DNA from: Coxiellaceae bacterium
GTDB taxonomy: Bacteria; Pseudomonadota; Gammaproteobacteria; Coxiellales; Coxiellaceae
NCBI GenBank assembly: GCA_030680235.1
Contig: JAUXWQ010000011.1
Span: forward strand, 1-64,000
Reading direction: 5' to 3'
DNA length: 64,000 bases
This document shows positions 1 through 8,090 of this stretch, piece after piece. The notes below the pieces were generated by a model that searched no databases, was not told the DNA's origin, and saw only the letters and a program-made list of their open reading frames with translations. A program made the position numbers and the translations under genes. The stretch's first letter is position 1. Each line of letters opens with the position of its first letter.

Positions 1-5
1 TTTGA

Positions 6-132
6 CGATCTTGAACGATAATTTGTTTCGAAAATGCTCATGGACTTCGTGACCACTGCGCTTTTCTCAACAAATTATCGTTCAACCTCGCCTAAAATCT
101 GAAAATTAGCGGTTTTTCAGACATTCGCCGGG
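6..132. repeat. Left arm of 127-bp inverted repeat around ubiK
   Basis: This arm is an ungapped reverse complement of 545-671, with only scattered mismatches (position x pairs with 677-x). Inside the arm is a smaller hairpin: the 16-mer at 11-26 is the reverse complement of 70-85, giving a 75-bp unit with perfect terminal inverted repeats. The two arms enclose only ubiK and its terminator-like upstream sequence. This could be a MITE-like unit present twice in opposite orientation, or a duplicated regulatory region. Seen directly in the sequence; the function is unknown. Confidence 0.9.
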
Positions 133-163
133 AACTACTGACATGACTTGTGACTTGGCGCGT

Positions 164-202
164 CTCAAAGCGCTTATCTAAAATATAACGCTTTGAGTTT
201 TT
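164..202 (+). terminator. Rho-independent terminator-like hairpin
   Basis: A 9-bp perfect stem (CTCAAAGCG at 164-172, CGCTTTGAG at 189-197) with a 16-base loop is followed by TTTTT. It lies upstream of ubiK on the plus strand, so it would end a transcript coming from left of the window or from the repeat arm. The loop is long, so the strength is uncertain. Confidence 0.55.
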
Positions 203-279
203 GAAAAACACGGTATTTCAATTTTTTGATAATCCGTTATAGTCATTGCTCTTCCAGTTTTTTACGTAGAGATCTCTCA

Positions 280-519
280 ATGACACCTAAAAATATCGCA
301 GACATTATTCATAACATTATTGATGCGTTACCACCTGGTTTTAAAAACCTACCGGTGGACATGCAAAAAAATTTACGAGGGGCTTTGCATGGTGCCTTTG
401 ACAAATTGGATTTGGTGACGCGTGAAGAATTTGATGCGCAATGTGCTGTGTTGTTACGTACGCGCGAAAAGCTAGAAGCACTGGAAAAAAAAATAGCGGA
501 TAGACAACACACACAGTAA
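280..519 (+). CDS. ubiK: Ubiquinone biosynthesis accessory factor UbiK (YqiC/BMFP)
   Basis: A 79-residue protein of the YqiC/BMFP family. The family is known to assist the late, UbiJ-associated steps of ubiquinone synthesis and to trimerise through a C-terminal coiled coil. Visible here are the family block LVTREEFDAQ (about residues 44-53), followed by LLRTREKLEALEKKI, which makes the coiled coil. The reading frame stays open upstream to 226, but the ATG at 280 gives the usual family N-terminus (short helix, then IDALPPGFKNL). No strong Shine-Dalgarno is visible. The gene stands alone, boxed between the two arms of the long inverted repeat. Confidence 0.9.
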   Translation: MTPKNIADIIHNIIDALPPGFKNLPVDMQKNLRGALHGAFDKLDLVTREEFDAQCAVLLRTREKLEALEKKIADRQHTQ

Positions 520-544
520 TTTTTGTATAAAAGACCAGCAATTC

Positions 545-671
545 CCCCGCAAATGTCTGAAAAACCGCTAATTTTCAGATTTTAGGTGAGGTTGAACGAT
601 AATTTATTGAGAAAAGCGGAATGTACACGAAGCACATGAGCATTTTCGAGACAAATTATCGTTCAAGATCG
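545..671. repeat. Right arm of 127-bp inverted repeat around ubiK
   Basis: Reverse complement of 6-132 without gaps. It contains the second copy of the 75-bp hairpin unit (592-666), whose right terminal repeat (651-666) is identical to that of the left copy. It begins about 25 bases after the ubiK stop and ends about 95 bases before comM. Transcribed, the whole 6-671 unit could fold as one long stem with ubiK in the loop. Confidence 0.9.
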
Positions 672-765
672 CCAAAAGATGAAAATTTTTTGTTCATGGG
701 GAATTGCTGATAAAAGACGAATATTTTTTTACACGAAATTACTGGTATACATGGAGCGTTGTGTT

Positions 766-2274
766 ATGTCTCTTGCTATTGTGCGTAGTCGTGCCAATCT
801 TGGTATGTCAGCGCCCCTGGTTACCATTGAAGTGCATTTATCTCCTGGGTTGCCTGGACTAAGTATTGTGGGTCTTCCAGAAAAGGCAGTTAAAGAAAGT
901 AAAGACCGCGTGCGCAGCGCAATTATTAATAATGGTTTTGAATTTCCAACACGACGAATCGTGATTAATTTAGCGCCTGCTGATTTACCCAAGGAAGGCG
1001 GTCGTTTTGATTTACCCATTGCCTTAGGTATTTTGGCAGCAAACGGACAGCTTCCTAAAAATTGTTTAGATCCCTATGAATTTGTAGGTGAGTTGGCATT
1101 AACGGGTGAATTAAAATCGGTGAAAGGTGTGTTGCCAATGGCAATTGCAACAAGCCTTGAAAATTATGCTTTAGTATTGCCTGAAGAAAATGCCAATGAA
1201 GCCGCAATTGCCAGTAATTTAAAAATTTATGCAGCAAAACATTTACGATCTGTGTGCGCACATTTAAAAAATCATGCACCATTAGCCCACTATGAATCTA
1301 TCACAAGTGATCATAATGCATCACAAACTTATCCTGATTTATCTGATGTGCGAGGACAAGTTTATGCAAAACGGGCACTTGAAATAGCGGCTGCAGGGGG
1401 GCATAGCATTTTATTCAATGGGCCGCCTGGCACGGGTAAAACAATGTTATCAAGTAGGCTTCCGGGCATTCTTCCAGAGATGACTTCAACAGAAGCACAA
1501 GAAAGTGCCATGATTTATTCTATTAGTGCAAAAGGCTTTGATAAAAACAATTGGCGACGGCGCCCTTTTCGTTCGCCGCATCATACGGCATCCAGCGTTG
1601 CCTTAGTTGGGGGTGGTAGTCCTCCTAAGCCGGGTGAAATTTCTCTCTCTCATAATGGTGTTTTATTTTTAGATGAACTACCGGAATTTGATCGCCATAC
1701 CTTAGAGGCGTTGCGTGAGCCTTTAGAAGCGGGTGTCGTGACGATTTCACGCGCTGCGCAGCAGGCGCAATTTCCCTCACGTTTTCAGTTTATTGCAGCA
1801 ATGAATCCCTGTCCTTGTGGTTATTTTGGGGATACTAGCGGACGTTGTCGTTGTTCATCCGATCAAATTTTACGATATCAAAATAAATTATCAGGACCCT
1901 TATTGGATCGTATTGATATGCATGTTACGGTGCCACCTTTGCCCACTAAATTATTATTATCACAATCCAATGAGAAAGCAGAATCAAGTGAGATAATTCG
2001 TGAACGTGTGCTAAAAGCACGAGAGAGACAACTTAAAAGAGCCGATTGTATTAATGCACGATTAATCGGTGAAGCAGTGATGACGCATTGTCGTTTACAA
2101 GAAAAAGAACAACACTTTTTTGAAAATGCATTAATTAAATTAGGGTTATCAGCGCGATCGTATCATCGTATTTTGAAATTAGCGCGTACCATTGCAGATT
2201 TAGATAATAGGGAAATGATTTCGCAAATACATTTGCAGGAAGCGTTGGGGTATCGATTGGTGCGAGAGAGATAA
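766..2274 (+). CDS. comM: ComM/YifB family Mg-chelatase-like AAA+ ATPase
   Basis: A 502-residue protein of the YifB/ComM family. In naturally transformable gammaproteobacteria, ComM is a hexameric helicase that drives branch migration during integration of transforming DNA. An N-terminal ChlI-like Lon-type domain (about 1-170) is followed by an AAA+ module with Walker A GPPGTGKT near residue 219 and Walker B LFLDELPEF. Next come the cysteine-rich CPCGYFG...RCRC segment and the C-terminal Mg-chelatase domain. The ATG at 766 is chosen because GGAG lies 9 bases upstream and MSLAIVRSRA matches the family start. Full length. Its presence does not by itself show competence. Confidence 0.93.
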   Translation: MSLAIVRSRANLGMSAPLVTIEVHLSPGLPGLSIVGLPEKAVKESKDRVRSAIINNGFEFPTRRIVINLAPADLPKEGGRFDLPIALGILAANGQLPKNCLDPYEFVGELALTGELKSVKGVLPMAIATSLENYALVLPEENANEAAIASNLKIYAAKHLRSVCAHLKNHAPLAHYESITSDHNASQTYPDLSDVRGQVYAKRALEIAAAGGHSILFNGPPGTGKTMLSSRLPGILPEMTSTEAQESAMIYSISAKGFDKNNWRRRPFRSPHHTASSVALVGGGSPPKPGEISLSHNGVLFLDELPEFDRHTLEALREPLEAGVVTISRAAQQAQFPSRFQFIAAMNPCPCGYFGDTSGRCRCSSDQILRYQNKLSGPLLDRIDMHVTVPPLPTKLLLSQSNEKAESSEIIRERVLKARERQLKRADCINARLIGEAVMTHCRLQEKEQHFFENALIKLGLSARSYHRILKLARTIADLDNREMISQIHLQEALGYRLVRER

Positions 2275-2341
2275 TCCTACTTGCTGCGCGCGCGCTTCTG
2301 CTTCACAATGTGAATTTAAAAATTATTATTCGGGAGCTTTC

Positions 2342-3292
2342 ATGTTATTTGACAACATCTTACAAACCATCGGTAAAACGCCTCTCGTAAAATTACATTA
2401 TGTCACTGATGGCCTTTCTTGTAATCTTTATGCAAAATGCGAATTTATGAATCCTGGTGGATCTGTCAAAGACCGTATTGGTTATTGGATGGTGGAATCT
2501 GCGGAAAAAGCAGGAAAAATTAAACCGGGTGATACCTTAATTGAAGCTACCTCTGGCAATACAGGTATTGGTATTGCCTTGGCGGGCGCAGTGAAAGGTT
2601 ATAAAGTCATTATTACCATGCCTGAAAAAATGAGTCATGAAAAACAAGTGGTGCTAGAAGCATTGGGCGCTATTATTTATCGCACGCCCACTGAAGCTGC
2701 GTGGGATTCTCCAGACAGTCATATTTCTCTTGCATTAAAATTACAAAAAGAAATTCCAAATTCCCATATCTTGGATCAATACAAAAATCCTGAAAATCCG
2801 CATATTCATTATATGACAACAGCCCAAGAAATTTGGGATGATTTAAATGGTAAAGTGGATATGGTTGTGATGACCACTGGCACGGGTGGCACAATCACGG
2901 GTGTTGCAAAACGATTAAAAGAATTAAATCCCCATGTAAAAATTATTGGTGTTGACCCTTATGGTTCTATTTTAGGCGGTGGTACAGAAATTAAATCGTA
3001 TTTAGTAGAAGGTATTGGATACGATTTTATTCCTGATGTGCTCGATAATTCATTGGTTGATGACTATGTCAAAATTAATGACAAAAACTCTTTTCATACG
3101 GCACGTCGTTTAATTCGTGAAGAAGGATTGTTGTGTGGTGGATCCTCTGGTGGTGCTGCATGGGCCGCATTGCAAGCTGCAAAAAATTTAAAAGAAGATC
3201 AAAATTGTGTGGTTTTGTTGGCAGATGGTATTCGTAATTATTTAACGAAGTTTGTTGATGATAAATGGATGCAGGTGAATAATTTAATGTGA
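2342..3292 (+). CDS. Cystathionine beta-synthase (catalytic core only)
   Basis: A PLP enzyme of fold type II, 316 residues. The Lys of GGSVKDR (about K43) should bind PLP, TSGNTG binds substrate and GTGGTITG binds the cofactor phosphate. The segments RTPTEAAWDSPDSH, IPNSHILDQY and GVDPYGSIL, and the ending close to NYLTKFVDDKWM, are typical of cystathionine beta-synthase rather than of CysK/CysM. There is neither an N-terminal haem-binding region nor a C-terminal Bateman (CBS) pair, so allosteric control by AdoMet is not expected. It is first in an overlapping operon with an ORF6N gene and cystathionine gamma-lyase, which supports reverse transsulfuration (homocysteine plus serine to cystathionine). 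Cysteine synthase activity cannot be excluded. Confidence 0.88.
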   Translation: MLFDNILQTIGKTPLVKLHYVTDGLSCNLYAKCEFMNPGGSVKDRIGYWMVESAEKAGKIKPGDTLIEATSGNTGIGIALAGAVKGYKVIITMPEKMSHEKQVVLEALGAIIYRTPTEAAWDSPDSHISLALKLQKEIPNSHILDQYKNPENPHIHYMTTAQEIWDDLNGKVDMVVMTTGTGGTITGVAKRLKELNPHVKIIGVDPYGSILGGGTEIKSYLVEGIGYDFIPDVLDNSLVDDYVKINDKNSFHTARRLIREEGLLCGGSSGGAAWAALQAAKNLKEDQNCVVLLADGIRNYLTKFVDDKWMQVNNLM

Positions 3293-3864
3293 GTCGAAAC
3301 GTGCGTAAAAGTGTTTTGTCGCAATCTGTCGTTGCATCGCGAATTTTGATTTTAAGAAATCAAAGAGTAATTATTGATGCTGATTTGGCTAATTTGTATG
3401 GCGTAACAACAAAACGCCTAAATGAACAAGTTAAACGAAATAGTGCTAGGTTTCCTGAAGACTTTCGTTTTCAGTTAAATGCCGCAGAAAAACTTGAGGT
3501 GGTCGCAAATTGCGACCACCTCAAAAATCTTAAATTTGCATCGGAAAACCCTTATGCATTTACAGAGCATGGCGCAATTATGGCTGCCAGTATTTTGAAT
3601 TCAGAAAAAGCCATTGAAGTAAGTGTATTGGTTGTTCGAACTTTTGTAAAATTGCGTCAACTGTTGAGCACCAACTTACAGCTAAAAAACAAATTAATAG
3701 AACTAGAAAACCGCTTAAGTGATCATGATGATGCGATTAAAACATTGGTTAGTACGATTCATCAGCTTATGGATACACCAAAATTAAATGATAAATCCTC
3801 AATAGGTTTTGCCCCTTGGAAAAAAGAGCGTCAAAAAAAGAAAATGAGAGAAGCAACTGTATGA
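3289..3864 (+). CDS. ORF6N-domain DNA-binding protein
   Basis: 191 residues. The ORF6N domain (about residues 12-105) is recognisable from ILILRNQRVIIDADLANLYGV, FPEDFRFQL and YAFTEHGAIMAASILNS. It is followed by a predicted coiled coil (about 120-155) and a lysine-rich tail. ORF6N/KilA-N proteins are common in phages and mobile regions and are thought to bind DNA. Here the gene sits between two metabolic genes with 4-base ATGA-type overlaps at both ends (3289-3292 and 3861-3864), so it is translationally coupled to both. A perfect 31-bp palindrome lies inside the coding sequence. It may be a captured phage-type gene serving as a local regulator; that role is inference. Confidence 0.85.
   Translation: MSRNVRKSVLSQSVVASRILILRNQRVIIDADLANLYGVTTKRLNEQVKRNSARFPEDFRFQLNAAEKLEVVANCDHLKNLKFASENPYAFTEHGAIMAASILNSEKAIEVSVLVVRTFVKLRQLLSTNLQLKNKLIELENRLSDHDDAIKTLVSTIHQLMDTPKLNDKSSIGFAPWKKERQKKKMREATV
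3494..3524. promoter_or_regulatory. Perfect 31-bp palindrome inside the ORF6N gene
   Basis: Two 15-base arms (TTGAGGTGGTCGCAA and its exact reverse complement) surround a single A. In the reading frame this encodes roughly the LEVVANCDHLK part of the ORF6N domain. A palindrome this long and perfect within coding DNA is unlikely by chance. It could be a dimeric binding site for the protein itself, an RNA hairpin that affects translation of the downstream gene, or a recombination or insertion target. No function is shown by the sequence. Confidence 0.7.
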
Positions 3865-5006
3865 AACACCACATCAATACCAAAGTCATTCACGCTGGTC
3901 AACACCCCGACCCTTCAACCGGCGCAATCATGACGCCAATTTTTGCAACGTCAACCTACGTGCAAGAATCTCCAGGTGTTCATAAAGGCTATGAATACTC
4001 ACGAACACAAAATCCAACACGTGAAGCATTAGAAAAATGTTTATGTGCATTGGAAAATGGCGTGCGTGGATTGGCATTTGCTTCTGGATTAGCGGCAATT
4101 TCTACGGTTTTAGAATTATTACAGCCTGGTGATCATATTGTTGCATCAGATGATTTATATGGCGGCACCTATCGTTTATTTGAAAATGTTCGCAAAAAAA
4201 CAGCGGGACTTCAGTTTACATTTGTCGATTGCACAAATCCTGAAGCAATTCAAAATGCCATTCAAAAAAACACTAAAATGATTTGGGTTGAAACACCTAG
4301 CAATCCGATGTTGAAATTAATTGATCTTACGCTGATTGCTGATATCGCCAAAAAAAATCAGTTACTGTCTGTGTGTGATAATACTTTTGCAACACCCATT
4401 ATTCAGCGTCCGATTGATTTTGGATTTGATATTGTTGTGCATTCATTGACAAAATATTTAAATGGTCATTCTGATATGATTGGTGGTGCAGTGATTATAA
4501 ATAGTCAAGATTTGGCGGAAAAATTGGCTTATTTGCAAAATGCCGTTGGTGGTATTTTAGGACCATTTGATAGTTTTCTGGCATTGCGTGGTATCAAAAC
4601 ATTAGCTGTTCGTATGCAGCGTCATAATGAAAGTGCATTAATACTTGCGGAGTGGTTACTACAACAAAAAATGGTGAATAAAGTGTACTATCCTGGTTTG
4701 ACTTCGCACCCACAACATGAGCTCGCAAAAAAACAAATGAAAGGTTTTGGCGGCATGATTTCTGTTGAATTAAAAACAGATTTAGAAAAAACAAAAAAAA
4801 TTGTCTCTTCTTGCAATTTATTCGCACTTGCGGAAAGCTTAGGTGGCGTGGAAAGTTTAATTGAGCACCCCGCGATTATGACGCACGGGTCAATCCCAAA
4901 AGACATGCGTGAAAAATTGGGTATTCGAGATGGTTTTATTCGTTTGTCAGTGGGTATTGAATGCGTGGATGATTTGAAAGCAGATTTAGCGCAGGCGTTT
5001 AGATAG
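3861..5006 (+). CDS. Cystathionine gamma-lyase / gamma-synthase family PLP enzyme
   Basis: 381 residues of the Cys/Met-metabolism PLP family (fold type I). The PLP Lys lies in HSLTKYLNGHSD (about K198). Also visible are YSRTQNPTR, ASGLAAISTVL and SLGGVESLIEHPA. It should cleave cystathionine to cysteine, 2-oxobutyrate and ammonia. Cystathionine gamma-synthase is the main alternative, but the partner beta-synthase two genes upstream favours the lyase. The ATG at 3861 overlaps the ORF6N stop. The 15 upstream in-frame residues are lysine-rich and belong to the overlapping reading of the ORF6N tail, so they are not used. Confidence 0.88.
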   Translation: MKHHINTKVIHAGQHPDPSTGAIMTPIFATSTYVQESPGVHKGYEYSRTQNPTREALEKCLCALENGVRGLAFASGLAAISTVLELLQPGDHIVASDDLYGGTYRLFENVRKKTAGLQFTFVDCTNPEAIQNAIQKNTKMIWVETPSNPMLKLIDLTLIADIAKKNQLLSVCDNTFATPIIQRPIDFGFDIVVHSLTKYLNGHSDMIGGAVIINSQDLAEKLAYLQNAVGGILGPFDSFLALRGIKTLAVRMQRHNESALILAEWLLQQKMVNKVYYPGLTSHPQHELAKKQMKGFGGMISVELKTDLEKTKKIVSSCNLFALAESLGGVESLIEHPAIMTHGSIPKDMREKLGIRDGFIRLSVGIECVDDLKADLAQAFR

Positions 5007-5021
5007 AAAACAAGAGAAAAA

Positions 5022-6005
5022 ATGCATATTTTAGTAACAGGCGGCGCAGGTTATATTGGCTCACACATGGTGAGTGCTTTGATAGAAGCAGGACACCAGG
5101 TAACGGTTGTAGATGATTTATCTACAGGACATCGTGAATTTCTACAAAATGCAGCACTACATGTTTTTAGTATAGGTAATGCTGAAAAATTAAATAGCTT
5201 ATTTGAGAAAAATCAGTTTGATGCTGTCATGCATTTTGCTTCTTTTATTGCAGTCGGTGAATCGGTTGAAAACCCTATAAAATACTATCAAAACAATGTT
5301 GCTAATACGCTCATTTTATTAAATACAATGATCAAATATCATGTAAAATATTTTATTTTCTCATCGACGGCAGCAATTTTTGGTAATCCCCTTTATACAC
5401 CGATTGATTTAAAGCATCCCAGAAACCCGATTAATCCTTATGGTCATTCAAAACAAATGATCGAAACCATTTTAAAAGATTATGATAAAGCCTATAGATT
5501 AAAATCGATCTGTCTTCGTTATTTTAATGCGGCGGGATCTGATCCAAAATTGCGAATGGGTGAGTGTCATGAACCTGAAACCCATTTAATTCCATTGGTA
5601 TTGCAAGTTGCCGCTAAAAAGCGTGATCATATAAAAGTGTTTGGTCGTGATTATGAAACACCCGATAAAACCTGTATACGTGATTATATACATGTGGTGG
5701 ATTTATGTAGTGCGCACATATTGGCACTTAACTTTTTAAAAAAAGAAAATCAAAGCGCACAATTTAATTTAGGCAATGGTACAGGCTATTCGGTTCAAGC
5801 AGTAATTGATGCAGCAGAGAAAGTCACTCAAGAAAAAATAAAAATAATTGATGCGCCGCGTCGAGCGGGCGATCCTGGTATTTTAATAGCCGATGCGCGT
5901 GATGCTAAAAAAATATTAGCTTGGGAATTACAATTTCCAGATATTGAAACGATTATTACGCACGCATGGAAATGGGTTAAGCATTGTGACGTTATGCGAG
6001 CATGA
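5022..6005 (+). CDS. galE: UDP-glucose 4-epimerase
   Basis: 327 residues, extended SDR family. The Rossmann motif GGAGYIGS lies at residues 7-14, the catalytic Ser/Thr in FSSTAAIFG and the YxxxK pair at Y140/K144 (NPYGHSKQM). The C-terminal substrate region contains LNLGNGTGYSV-like and RRAGDPGIL segments typical of GalE. It interconverts UDP-glucose and UDP-galactose (or the N-acetyl forms) and fits at the edge of the polysaccharide locus. It lies 15 bases after the gamma-lyase and may be co-transcribed with it. Its last codons form part of the following hairpin. Confidence 0.93.
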   Translation: MHILVTGGAGYIGSHMVSALIEAGHQVTVVDDLSTGHREFLQNAALHVFSIGNAEKLNSLFEKNQFDAVMHFASFIAVGESVENPIKYYQNNVANTLILLNTMIKYHVKYFIFSSTAAIFGNPLYTPIDLKHPRNPINPYGHSKQMIETILKDYDKAYRLKSICLRYFNAAGSDPKLRMGECHEPETHLIPLVLQVAAKKRDHIKVFGRDYETPDKTCIRDYIHVVDLCSAHILALNFLKKENQSAQFNLGNGTGYSVQAVIDAAEKVTQEKIKIIDAPRRAGDPGILIADARDAKKILAWELQFPDIETIITHAWKWVKHCDVMRA

Positions 6006-6080
6006 GTGTAGCGAGTGTTTTGCAGGAAATCTCAATACATAAAAGACCCTGCAAAACACTCGCTACACGCATGCTCGCAT
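5994..6080. terminator. Long inverted repeat between convergent galE and galU
   Basis: Arms 5994-6026 and 6048-6080 match at 32 of 33 positions with a 21-base loop. The left arm includes the galE stop codon. It lies between convergent genes and could end transcription in both directions, although no clear U-tract follows. The inner motif GCGAGTGTTTTGCAGG recurs almost exactly at 51265-51279 after parB, so the arm belongs to a dispersed repeat family. Confidence 0.75.
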
Positions 6081-6094
6081 ACATCATACTTTTG

Positions 6095-6970
6095 TTAAGC
6101 GCATGATAATCGTTTTTTTAACCACTCACTTAACACATCACCCAAATACGCATGCCTTAATGCATAATCAATATTCGCTTGTACGTAGCCTAATTTACTG
6201 CCGCAATCATAACGCTGCCCTTCAAAAATATGGCCACGAATTTTTTGCTGGCTTAATAATCTTGCAATAGCATCGGTTAATTGAATTTCTTTTCCTGCGC
6301 CAAAATGATTTGTATCAATGGTTGAAAAAATATTGGCAGGTAAAATATAACGCCCTACTACGGCTAAATTAGAAGCTGTATTTTCTGGTCTTGGTTTTTC
6401 AACGATTGTTTTTACATTTTGTTGCTCATCAAGAGAGACAATGCCATATTGATCAACTTCACTGTGTTTGACAGCTTGAATTGCTAATACGCCATCCGTA
6501 TTATTAGTGTGAAAAGCATCGACCATCTGTTCTAAACAATTTTTCTTGGGGTGATAAATTAAATCATCTGCTAATAAAACCGCAAAAGGCTCACTACCAA
6601 TTAAATGTTTTGCGCATAAAATAGCATGTCCCAAACCCAGTGCTTCTGTCTGACGAATATAGGCAATATTGACATTGCTTGGCACAATATCGTGTATCAT
6701 CTCTAATTCTTTTAATTTATTTTTTTCTTTCAGGGAAAATTCTAATTCAAAATTACGATCAAAATGGTCTTCAATGGCGCGTTTTGCACTACTAGTTACA
6801 AAAATTAATTCTTCTACACCCGCAGCAATGGCTTCTTCAACAGCATATTGAATGAGGGGTTTATCAACAATGGGTAGCATTTCTTTAGGGCTTGCTTTTG
6901 TGACAGGTAAAAACCGTGTCCCTAAACCTGCGACTGGAAAAATCGCTTTTTTTATGGCCTTTTTAGACAT
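6095..6970 (-). CDS. galU: UTP--glucose-1-phosphate uridylyltransferase
   Basis: 291 residues. It has the nucleotidyltransferase signature GLGTRFLPVTKASPKEMLPI near the N-terminus, then VLLADDLIY (metal-binding Asp), VEKPRPEN and GQRYDCGSKLGYVQAN, all typical of GalU. It makes UDP-glucose from UTP and glucose-1-phosphate, the substrate for GalE and for many glycosyltransferases. It is convergent with galE and divergent from the next gene, with only 119 bases to that gene's chosen start. Confidence 0.95.
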   Translation of the reverse strand: MSKKAIKKAIFPVAGLGTRFLPVTKASPKEMLPIVDKPLIQYAVEEAIAAGVEELIFVTSSAKRAIEDHFDRNFELEFSLKEKNKLKELEMIHDIVPSNVNIAYIRQTEALGLGHAILCAKHLIGSEPFAVLLADDLIYHPKKNCLEQMVDAFHTNNTDGVLAIQAVKHSEVDQYGIVSLDEQQNVKTIVEKPRPENTASNLAVVGRYILPANIFSTIDTNHFGAGKEIQLTDAIARLLSQQKIRGHIFEGQRYDCGSKLGYVQANIDYALRHAYLGDVLSEWLKKRLSCA

Positions 6971-7089
6971 ATGATGCTCGTATTGTTTTTATGATAACTA
7001 GCATCATACGATGGCCAATTACTTTACTCAATAGGCACTCTCTGAGAAGAGATGTCGATTTGTCGCATCTCAATATTGGAAAACAGGTA

Positions 7090-8085
7090 ATGAATACAGC
7101 AAATAAAAAGCGTGTTTTAATTACGGGCGCAACGGGTTTTGTTGGTTCTGCATTGGCGAATTATTTTTATTCAAAGGGCATGATCATTCGTGCCACAGCC
7201 AGAAATGCAGATCATTTCGTTGTTAAGAATAACCCCCACTTCGAGTGGCTTTTTTGTGATTTAACAACCATTGCTCCAGATGCAACACTTTGTAACGATG
7301 TTGATTTTGTGTTACATACCGCTGGATATGCGCATGCGTCGAAGAAGACAGATCCAGAGTTTCAAAAGAAACATCAAGCTGTTAATTTTCAGGCAACAGT
7401 TAATCTGGGGAAACTTGCTGAAAAATCAGGCGTAAAACGTTTTATTTTTTTTAGCAGTGTAAAAGCAGTTGCTGATGCTAATACGTGTATTGATGAAACA
7501 TGGACGGTATACCCCGAAGATCCTTATGGCCGTGCAAAACGTGCTGCGGAAGAAGCACTACTGACAATAGAAAGTATGGAAGTGGTTATTTTACGCTTGT
7601 CTTTAGTGTACGGTGTAGGCTGGAAAGGCAATTTGCAAACGATGCTAATAGCCATCGATAAAAAGTTTTTTCCACCCTTACCTGCATTGCATAACCAAAA
7701 ATCCATGGTGTCTTTAGCGGACGTTTGTTTAGCAACAGACTGTGCGTTATCAGCCGCACTGAAATCACAGCGATTGTTTATTGTGACCGATGGGCAAAGC
7801 TATGCAACAGATCAAATCGATCAAAGCATGAGAGCGGCTTTAGGTCAAAAAATACCAAAATGGTCTGTACCCTTATGGATGTGGACATTACTTGGAAAAA
7901 TGGGTGATGGCGTACAAAAACTGACGGGTATTGCCTTGCCTATCAACAGCGAAGCCCTTGAAAAATTATTTGGTTCGGCTTGTTATCGTTCAATTTATAT
8001 TCAAGATGAATTAGGATTTGTTCCACAACATACGTTTTCTGCTATTATCCCCGATATTGTAAGGGCCTATCGTCATAAGGATTAA
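7090..8085 (+). CDS. NAD-dependent sugar epimerase/dehydratase, WbpV-like
   Basis: 331 residues, extended SDR. NAD(P)-binding GATGFVGS is at the N-terminus, with SSVKAVAD as the Ser-containing strand and DPYGRAKRAAEE as YxxxK. The ATG at 7090 is chosen because it is 10-12 residues before the Rossmann motif; the frame stays open upstream to 6991. The order epimerase, WecA-like transferase, FlaA1-like dehydratase matches wbpV-wbpL-wbpM of Pseudomonas O-antigen loci. There the WbpV type converts UDP-GlcNAc-derived sugars at C4 to make the first sugar (UDP-QuiNAc or UDP-FucNAc). The exact product cannot be read from the sequence. Confidence 0.8.
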   Translation: MNTANKKRVLITGATGFVGSALANYFYSKGMIIRATARNADHFVVKNNPHFEWLFCDLTTIAPDATLCNDVDFVLHTAGYAHASKKTDPEFQKKHQAVNFQATVNLGKLAEKSGVKRFIFFSSVKAVADANTCIDETWTVYPEDPYGRAKRAAEEALLTIESMEVVILRLSLVYGVGWKGNLQTMLIAIDKKFFPPLPALHNQKSMVSLADVCLATDCALSAALKSQRLFIVTDGQSYATDQIDQSMRAALGQKIPKWSVPLWMWTLLGKMGDGVQKLTGIALPINSEALEKLFGSACYRSIYIQDELGFVPQHTFSAIIPDIVRAYRHKD

Positions 8086-8090
8086 ACATA

